A stretch of DNA of 64,000 bases, taken from Herbidospora yilanensis. GTDB taxonomy: Bacteria > Actinomycetota > Actinomycetes > Streptosporangiales > Streptosporangiaceae. Made by a program: the position numbers and the translations under genes. Below the pieces are notes generated by a model that was not told the DNA's origin, did no database searches, and saw only the letters and a list, made by a program, of their open reading frames with translations. Below are positions 59,339 to 64,000 of this stretch, piece by piece. The stretch covers positions 124,321 through 188,320 of the forward strand of contig NZ_BBXE01000025.1 of the NCBI RefSeq assembly GCF_001570565.1, written 5' to 3'. Each line of letters begins with the position of its first letter. The stretch's first letter is position 1.

Positions 59339-59374
59339 CGAGGGCCGGGCCGGGCGACCCGGTCGCGGCCCTCG
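59339..59374 (+). terminator. Hairpin after the lectin gene
   Basis: CGAGGGCCG (59339-59347) pairs with CGGCCCTCG (59366-59374), with further GGG/CCC pairing inside. It lies 19 bases after the lectin stop. GC-rich with only TT following. Confidence 0.65.
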
Positions 59375-59401
59375 TTCCCGGCCATGACACGAAGCCCATG
59401 A

Positions 59402-59458
59402 CACGAAGGAGCCGGGTCGGAGGCCTGAAGGCCTCGGGACGTCCGGCTCCTCGTGTTT
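59402..59458. terminator. Second hairpin between convergent genes
   Basis: CACGAAGGAGCCGG (59402-59415) pairs with CCGGCTCCTCGTG (59443-59455) with one mismatch-like bulge; an inner GAGGCCT/AGGCCTC hairpin is enclosed. TTT follows on the plus strand. It lies between the lectin and the convergent DUF6458-like gene. Confidence 0.6.
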
Positions 59459-59467
59459 CGGGGTGGC

Positions 59468-59731
59468 TCAGATGGGGTCGTCGTAGCGGCGTTCCTCGTA
59501 GACGCGACGCTGGGTGGTGTGCACCTCGTCCACGGGGGCCACCGGGGTCACGGTGGTGGACGCGCGGCGGACGGCGCTCAGCCGGTAGAGGCCGAACAGC
59601 AGCCCCGCCAGGCCGCCCACCATGAGGATGACCCCGATGACCTGGATGTCGAGCCCCGCGAGGGTGAATTCGACCGCCCAGGTGAGAATGGCGCCCAACA
59701 TGATCAGGATGATGCTTCCGGCGATGGTCAT
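59468..59731 (-). CDS. DUF6458-like membrane protein
   Basis: An 87-residue protein with two membrane spans (GSIILIMLGAILTWAVEFTL and IQVIGVILMVGGLAGLLFGL) and a basic, Arg-rich tail ending RRVYEERRYDDPI. This is the pattern of the DUF6458 family common in actinomycetes. Function unknown. ATG 59731 follows GGAGGAA. Confidence 0.82.
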   Translation of the reverse strand: MTIAGSIILIMLGAILTWAVEFTLAGLDIQVIGVILMVGGLAGLLFGLYRLSAVRRASTTVTPVAPVDEVHTTQRRVYEERRYDDPI

Positions 59732-59821
59732 GGCGTTCCTCCTTCGACCGGTGCACTATCCCGTGAGCGAATCTCAAACGCGGGGGGAGCAAAACCGCAC
59801 CACGCGGGCAGAATGCCCGTC

Positions 59822-60328
59822 ATGAACGAGACCCCCGTCGTGATCATGGGCTTGATGGGCGCCGGCAAGAGCACGGTCGCGCGCCTGGTCGCCGAGGCGC
59901 TCGGCCGCGAGATGCGCGACAGCGACGGCGACCTGGAGGCCCGCTACGGGCAGACGGCCGCCCGCATGAACGAGACCGTCGGCACCGACGTGCTGCACGA
60001 CCGCGAGACCGACGTCCTGCTCGACGCCGTGGCCGCCCGGCCCGCCGTGGTCGTGGCCGCCGCCGCAAGCACGGTCGAGGACCCCGCCGCCCGCGACGCG
60101 TTGACCTCGTCGTTCGTGGTCTTCCTGGACGGGCCGCCGGAGGTGCTGGCCGAACGGATGGCCTCGGGCAGCCACCGGCCGCACTTCGAGCCCGACCTGG
60201 TGCACATGCTGAAGACGCAGCGGGACAAGCGGCGGCGGAAGTTCCTGGAGGTCGCCGACCACGTGGCCGACGCGACGCTGACCCCCCACGAGATCACGAC
60301 GGGAGTGCTGGCGGCGTTCCGCGGCTAG
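59822..60328 (+). CDS. Degenerate shikimate-kinase-like P-loop kinase
   Basis: A 168-residue P-loop protein: VVIMGLMGAGKSTVARLVAE is Walker A of the shikimate/gluconate kinase group, and DSDGDLEARYGQTAARM is the substrate-binding start. The substrate-contact Arg of the usual FR..E motif is absent (VLHDRETDVL) and the GGG motif is AAA (VVVAAAASTVE), so it probably phosphorylates something other than shikimate or is a repurposed relative. The lid is Arg/Lys-rich (KTQRDKRRRKFLEVADH). ATG 59822 is used; ATG 59813 is also in frame. Confidence 0.75.
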   Translation: MNETPVVIMGLMGAGKSTVARLVAEALGREMRDSDGDLEARYGQTAARMNETVGTDVLHDRETDVLLDAVAARPAVVVAAAASTVEDPAARDALTSSFVVFLDGPPEVLAERMASGSHRPHFEPDLVHMLKTQRDKRRRKFLEVADHVADATLTPHEITTGVLAAFRG

Positions 60329-60403
60329 CCCGCGCGGCCGGGCGGCGCCGGATGCGGCGCGGGCCGGGGGCGGCGGGCGGTGCCGGGGTGGGCGGAGCCG
60401 TAA

Positions 60404-60829
60404 CTAGGAATCTCCCAGCACGAACCAGACGATCTTGCCGCCGCGCGCGCCCGGCGCGAAGCCCCACGACGCGGCCAGCGTGCCCACGATCAGCAGACCG
60501 CGGCCGTCGGTGGCGTCGGGGCGCGGTTCGCGCGGGCGGGGCGGGGTGGCGCCGGTGTCGAAGACCTCGCCGTAGACCCATTCGCGGGTGCCGCGCAGCC
60601 GGAGCGCGAAGGCGGTACCGGCGTGGCGGACGGCGTTGGTGACGAGCTCGCTGACGATGAGCTGGCAATCGTCGACGAAGGAGGCGCAGCCCCGGCTGGT
60701 CAGTTCACGCCGGACCAGCCGGCGGGCCTCGGCGACGCTGGCGCCGACGGCCGGGAGGAGACATTCGGCCGACCAGGTCTCGAAGTCGTCGAGCCCGTCG
60801 AGCGCCGTGACGGCGAAAGGGACACTCAT
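60404..60829 (-). CDS. RsbW-like ATP-binding protein (anti-sigma factor family)
   Basis: A 141-residue GHKL-fold protein: DDCQLIVSELVTNAVRHAGT is the N box and DGRGLLIVGTLAASWGFAPG is the G1/G2 region, ending KIVWFVL. Such single-domain proteins act as anti-sigma kinases towards STAS proteins or as general regulators in actinomycetes. ATG 60829 follows AAGGAGGA at ideal spacing. A perfect CebR/CelR box lies 28 bases upstream, over the probable promoter, so cello-oligosaccharides may control it. STAS and SpoIIE partners occur elsewhere in the window. Confidence 0.9.
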   Translation of the reverse strand: MSVPFAVTALDGLDDFETWSAECLLPAVGASVAEARRLVRRELTSRGCASFVDDCQLIVSELVTNAVRHAGTAFALRLRGTREWVYGEVFDTGATPPRPREPRPDATDGRGLLIVGTLAASWGFAPGARGGKIVWFVLGDS

Positions 60830-60856
60830 GCCCGCGTCCTCCTTCACCGTCCAAGT

Positions 60857-60870
60857 TGGGAGCGCTCCCA
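60857..60870. promoter_or_regulatory. CebR/CelR operator
   Basis: TGGGAGCGCTCCCA is a perfect 14-bp palindrome identical to the binding site of CelR in Thermobifida and CebR in Streptomyces, repressors released by cellobiose. On the minus strand TATGTA lies two bases upstream of the box, so repressor would block the start of transcription of the RsbW-like gene. It is also 264 bases ahead of the secreted protein at 61134. Confidence 0.85.
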
Positions 60871-60962
60871 CTTACATACCACGGTACGACACCCCGCCTC
60901 TCATGTGAACCAGGGGCGTCGAACTTGTTACATGCCGCGACGATCTACCGCTGGACAGGCGA

Positions 60963-60979
60963 ATTGGACGGCGTCCAAT
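60963..60979. promoter_or_regulatory. Inverted repeat ATTGGAC-N3-GTCCAAT
   Basis: Perfect 7-bp arms with a 3-base centre, 155 bases upstream of the pseudo-peptidase start. The size and symmetry suit a dimeric repressor. No regulator gene lies next to it. Confidence 0.5.
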
Positions 60980-61002
60980 CGAATCCGGTTCCCGGAAAAT
61001 AA

Positions 61003-61018
61003 TGTGATCTGGGTCACA
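61003..61018 (+). promoter_or_regulatory. Crp-type binding site
   Basis: TGTGA-TCTGGG-TCACA matches the Crp/GlxR consensus TGTGA-N6-TCACA without mismatch. Its centre lies 41.5 bases ahead of about 61052; TATCCG at 61040-61045 would be the matching -10 box, a class II activator layout for the secreted protein gene at 61134. Confidence 0.7.
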
Positions 61019-61133
61019 GTTATAACGACCTGGGGGTTCTATCCGAATCGTCACATGTAACGTCCTTGCCAATCCATTTACTGACGGATGGGGCGCGAGT
61101 GACGTCCCACGGCAGAGCAAGGGAGACCCCGCA

Positions 61134-62693
61134 GTGCAGCGCACCCTCACCATCGGCAGCACCTTCGCCGGATCCATCGGACTGCTGGCCGCAGCGCTGG
61201 TCGCGAGCCCCGCCGCAGCCGCCCCCCAGTACATCGAGAAGGAGGTGCTGGCCGGTTCCAGCGAGGCGCAGGCCATCGCCTACTTCTGGGACAAGGCGCA
61301 GCTGCAGGACGCGACCCCCTACAACGTCGAGACGACGGTCGCGGCCAAGCACGTGTCCACGGGCGGCCCCACCGCCGACACCAAGGCGGGCACCGTCCCC
61401 GCGATCGGCGACGAGAAGAAGTCGACCTCCACCTCGAAGAACGTGAACCTGCCCCGCACGAGCGGCAAGGTCTTCTTCATGGGCGCCGACGGCAAGCCCC
61501 ACTGGTGCTCGGGCACCTCGCTGCAGTCGAAGTACCGCAACCTCGTGGCGACCGCCGGCCAGTGTGTGTACGACACGGTCAGCAACAAGCCCGTCCTGAA
61601 CAACTGGGTCTTCGTGCCCGGCTACTACCAGGGCAAGACCCCCTGGGGCATCTACGTCGGCAAGACCGCCTACACCCACTACGACTTCGACGTCTACGAG
61701 GACGGCGACCGCAACTACGCGTTCGTCACCGTCTACAACGGCGTCAAGCTCACGGGTGACAAAGAGGTCGACAAGAAGACCTACGACAAGTGGAAGGGTC
61801 AGAAGAAGATCCTCTCCGAGGTGGTCACCAAAGAGGAGTTCGAGGCCAAGTACACCGAGGGCGGCCCCTACTGGAAGAAGACCCTCGCGCCCGTGACCGC
61901 TCCGGTCGACCCGCCGAAGGCGTCGTTCACCCAGGCCGAGGCCGAGAAGTACTACACCGACGGCGTCGACGGCGTGAAGCTGACCACCGAGTCGGTCACC
62001 CAGGCCGCCTACAACGCCGCCCCCAACGGCACCAACGCCATGAAGAACGGCGAGAAGTGCCCGACGTGGTGCGGGCCCGACTCGGGCAAGGAATACCCGA
62101 TCGACGAGGCCACCTACAACAAGCTGAAGGCCGACACCGCCTTCAAGGGTGTGCTGCGCAAGACCGAGCAGAACCAGTTCTTCAAGAAGGAATGGTTCGT
62201 GAAGAAGTGGGTGAAGACCTCCGTGCCGGAGGCCTACTTCAAGGACCACTACATCGTCCGCGGCCTCGAGAACGTCGGCCGCCTCGGCGACAACGTCGGC
62301 GGCCAGGGCCTGGCCTACAACCAGAAGCTCGGCAAGGCCCACTACGTGTTCGGCTACCCGAGCGGCGCCCACCCCGACGGCAACCGCGTCTTCTCCGGCA
62401 ACACCCTGAAGTGGTCGTACGGGAAGACCTTCGCCGCCAAGGCGTCGGCGATCAAGGGTGACGAGCTCGTCGGCATCAAGTCGTCGTTCACCGGCCAGGG
62501 CGCCATCGGCTCCTCGTGGCTGGCCGGCTACAAGAACACCCGCCGCCTCGGCTACCTGAACGGCGTGACCATCGCGGTCTCCGACCGTGACGGCAACAAG
62601 CGCATCGACACCTCGGTCTCGGCCTACTTCGACGGCGAGACCTACGGCGTCTACAAGCAGGCGGCCAACGTCTGGTCCGGCTCGATCCTCTAG
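61134..62693 (+). CDS. Secreted chymotrypsin-fold pseudo-peptidase
   Basis: A 519-residue exported protein; the signal peptide ends SPAAAA (about residue 30). Residues 110-205 align with secreted V8/trypsin-like peptidases (GKVFFMGADGKPHWCSGTSL, NLVATAGQCVYD, NNWVFVPGYYQGKTPWGIYV, DGDRNYAFVTVYNG). The catalytic His of TAGHC is Gln143, the Asp before YAFV is Asn194, and the GSSGG serine motif is replaced by GQGAIGSSWL (about residue 455). All three triad residues are gone. Between the Asp region and the last barrel is a Lys-rich insert (about 205-390). It likely binds rather than cuts a substrate. GTG 61134 follows GGGAG. Confidence 0.82.
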   Translation: MQRTLTIGSTFAGSIGLLAAALVASPAAAAPQYIEKEVLAGSSEAQAIAYFWDKAQLQDATPYNVETTVAAKHVSTGGPTADTKAGTVPAIGDEKKSTSTSKNVNLPRTSGKVFFMGADGKPHWCSGTSLQSKYRNLVATAGQCVYDTVSNKPVLNNWVFVPGYYQGKTPWGIYVGKTAYTHYDFDVYEDGDRNYAFVTVYNGVKLTGDKEVDKKTYDKWKGQKKILSEVVTKEEFEAKYTEGGPYWKKTLAPVTAPVDPPKASFTQAEAEKYYTDGVDGVKLTTESVTQAAYNAAPNGTNAMKNGEKCPTWCGPDSGKEYPIDEATYNKLKADTAFKGVLRKTEQNQFFKKEWFVKKWVKTSVPEAYFKDHYIVRGLENVGRLGDNVGGQGLAYNQKLGKAHYVFGYPSGAHPDGNRVFSGNTLKWSYGKTFAAKASAIKGDELVGIKSSFTGQGAIGSSWLAGYKNTRRLGYLNGVTIAVSDRDGNKRIDTSVSAYFDGETYGVYKQAANVWSGSIL

Positions 62694-62703
62694 CCACCTT
62701 CAA

Positions 62704-62746
62704 AGAGGCGCCCGTATCCAGGGGGATGCGGGCGCCTCTCGTTTTT
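62704..62746 (+). terminator. Rho-independent terminator after the pseudo-peptidase gene
   Basis: AGAGGCGCCCG (62704-62714) pairs with CGGGCGCCTCT (62729-62739); TTTTT follows at 62742-62746. Confidence 0.88.
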
Positions 62747-62823
62747 GTGACTTCGCATCCCAGGCGGGATCGTGAAGTATGGTCGCAAGCGCGTACCAGA
62801 CGGGATTAGAGGGGATTCGCCGG

Positions 62824-63939
62824 ATGCCGTTGCGCCTCACCGGAACGTTCCGTCCGGGCAAGGGGCGGCGCCGGGCGGCCGGGGCCCGCACGGCGCTCGC
62901 TCTGGCGGTGTTGCCGTTCCTGATGATGCTCCTCGTGTCGGTGCTCGATCTGAGCACGGGCCCTGAGATCGGGTTCCTGCCCCTGCTCGCGGTCGGCCCG
63001 GCCTTCGCCTCGCTCACCGGCGGCATCCGGCGGACCATGCTCGTCGGGGTGACCGCGCTGGTGCTGGCGGTGGGGCTGGCGGCCTACAACCAGCTTGAGT
63101 TGCGCCGGGCGTACATCACCATGGGCTCGATCGCCGGAGTGACGGCGGCGAGCGCCCTGGCGACGGTCGGCCGCCGCCGCAGGGAACAGGAACTGGCCCA
63201 GGTCAGGTCGGTGGCCGAGGTCGCGCAGCGGGTGCTGCTGCGGCCGGTGCCGCGGCGGGCCGGGCACATGCGCGTGGCCGTCTCCTACACCTCGGCCATG
63301 GCCGAGGCGCACATCGGCGGTGATCTGTACGAGGTCGTCACCGCCCCCACCGGCGTCAGGGTCATCGTGGGCGACGTCCAGGGCAAGGGCCTGGAGGCGG
63401 TCGAGACGGCCGCGCTGGTCCTGGGGGCCTTCCGTGAGGCGGCCCACGACGAGAAGGACCTCGAAGGGGTCAGCGCCCGGCTGGAGAAGGCGCTCAACCG
63501 GCGTCTTTCCGGTGAGGAGTTCGTCACCGCCGTGCTGGCGGAGTTCAGCATCGAGGAGACGACCATGACGCTCCTCAACTACGGCCACCCCGCGCCGCTG
63601 GTGGTCAGGGCGGGCGGGGAGATCGAGTTCGCCGACCCCGACGACCACGTGCCCCCGCTGGGGCTGGCGGTCCTGGGGCCCGAGGGGCCGGCGCCTTACT
63701 CGATCACCTTCGAACCGGGCGACCAGATCCTCTTCTACACCGACGGTGTCATCGAGGCCCGCGACGCCCTGGGCCGCTTCTATCCGCTGGCCGACCGGGT
63801 TCCGCTGCTCAAGGAGGACGACCCGGAGGCGGCGCTGGAGTCCCTGCGCCGCGACCTGATCGCGCACATCGACGGCCCGCCGACCGACGACGCGGCCATG
63901 CTGCTGATGCGCTGCCGGGAACCCGGTCTCGATCTGTAG
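62824..63939 (+). CDS. Membrane-anchored SpoIIE/PP2C-type phosphatase
   Basis: A 371-residue protein. Three membrane spans near the N-terminus (LALAVLPFLMMLLVSVLDL, IGFLPLLAVGPAFASLTGG, MLVGVTALVLAVGLAAY), a short coiled linker, then a SpoIIE phosphatase domain with metal motifs GGDLYEVV, GDVQGKGLEA, LLNYGHPAPLVV, LFYTDGVIEARD and DDAAMLLM. It dephosphorylates STAS anti-sigma antagonists; no PAS or GAF sensor is present. I use ATG 62824 (GAGGGG ahead); ATG 62779 would add 15 residues. It could act on the STAS protein at 36316 (inference). Confidence 0.92.
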   Translation: MPLRLTGTFRPGKGRRRAAGARTALALAVLPFLMMLLVSVLDLSTGPEIGFLPLLAVGPAFASLTGGIRRTMLVGVTALVLAVGLAAYNQLELRRAYITMGSIAGVTAASALATVGRRRREQELAQVRSVAEVAQRVLLRPVPRRAGHMRVAVSYTSAMAEAHIGGDLYEVVTAPTGVRVIVGDVQGKGLEAVETAALVLGAFREAAHDEKDLEGVSARLEKALNRRLSGEEFVTAVLAEFSIEETTMTLLNYGHPAPLVVRAGGEIEFADPDDHVPPLGLAVLGPEGPAPYSITFEPGDQILFYTDGVIEARDALGRFYPLADRVPLLKEDDPEAALESLRRDLIAHIDGPPTDDAAMLLMRCREPGLDL

Positions 63940-63942
63940 GGC

Positions 63943-63985
63943 CGTGGTCCCGCCGAGGAGGACCCCCAACCTCGGCGGGACCACG
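63943..63985 (+). terminator. Terminator hairpin at the right edge
   Basis: CGTGGTCCCGCCGAGG (63943-63958) pairs perfectly with CCTCGGCGGGACCACG (63970-63985) around an 11-base loop. It lies directly after the phosphatase stop. No T-run. The last 15 bases of the window show nothing further. Confidence 0.75.
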
Positions 63986-64000
63986 ACGTTCGGGGCTAGC

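Overview
The window is high-GC DNA with GTG and TTG starts, many 4-base ATGA/GTGA gene overlaps and dense, often convergent genes. It carries F420-type oxidoreductases, a perfect CebR/CelR operator, a Thermobifida-like cutinase and leaderless promoters. This fits a filamentous actinomycete; Streptosporangiales (Nonomuraea, Streptosporangium or Thermobifida relatives) is my best guess from gene content, not a proven placement.

Region 1 (1-14252) is the right-hand part of a nonribosomal peptide cluster that runs off the left edge. Five minus-strand genes read from 11085 towards 1 and are translationally coupled: C-A-T (glycine-like pocket), C-A-T (acidic pocket), a kynurenine 3-monooxygenase-like flavoenzyme, a DUF6875-like protein, and C-A-T followed by a terminal thioester reductase (R) domain. 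A divergent plus-strand gene encodes an acyl-AMP-ligase-type A domain, a carrier and a condensation domain. The expected product is an N-acylated or N-arylated tripeptide released reductively as an aldehyde or alcohol, possibly containing an oxidised aromatic residue.

Region 2 (14253-20640) is an accessory island of visibly lower GC. It holds a 1589-residue secreted DNRLRE/Big_5/P-domain protein ending in a NucA/NucB-type DNase (a polymorphic-toxin layout), a terminator, an acidic candidate immunity protein, an IS5-like transposase remnant, and an ABC-2 permease gene cut off after about 70 codons. The cognate ABC ATPase is intact.

Region 3 (21623-31487) looks like an alpha-glucan utilisation locus: a GH13 alpha-glucosidase, two sugar ABC permeases, a lipoprotein binding protein, a LacI regulator, and a secreted GH87-like alpha-1,3-glucanase with two discoidin-type domains.

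Region 4 (31554-44104) holds an orphan LanC-like cyclase with a CCG zinc motif, a HelD-type helicase, a PETase-like cutinase, a STAS protein, a two-component system with a truncated DUF4097 partner, an EF-G-binding FBP protein, a secreted alginate-lyase-like enzyme behind a perfect 17-bp palindrome, a divergent DUF2000/Lrp pair, and a MerR regulator with a membrane protein.

Region 5 (44215-52861) is mostly housekeeping and stress genes: a degenerate DUF1023 hydrolase plus lipoprotein, a P450, SoxR diverging from a quinone oxidoreductase with a textbook SoxR box, small DUF proteins, an F420-dependent dehydrogenase, a phosphoesterase and a BON protein.

Region 6 (53137-57982) is a heptose-type glycan locus: a GT4 enzyme, two GT9 heptosyltransferase-like enzymes and bifunctional HldE. 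This is notable in a Gram-positive.

Region 7 (58114-64000) contains a secreted protein, a tiny beta-trefoil lectin with near-identical repeats, a degenerate shikimate-kinase-like protein, an RsbW-like ATPase under a CebR box, a secreted chymotrypsin-fold protein lacking all three catalytic residues, and a membrane SpoIIE phosphatase. STAS, RsbW-like and SpoIIE members together hint at partner-switching regulation. I saw no tRNA, rRNA or CRISPR array.
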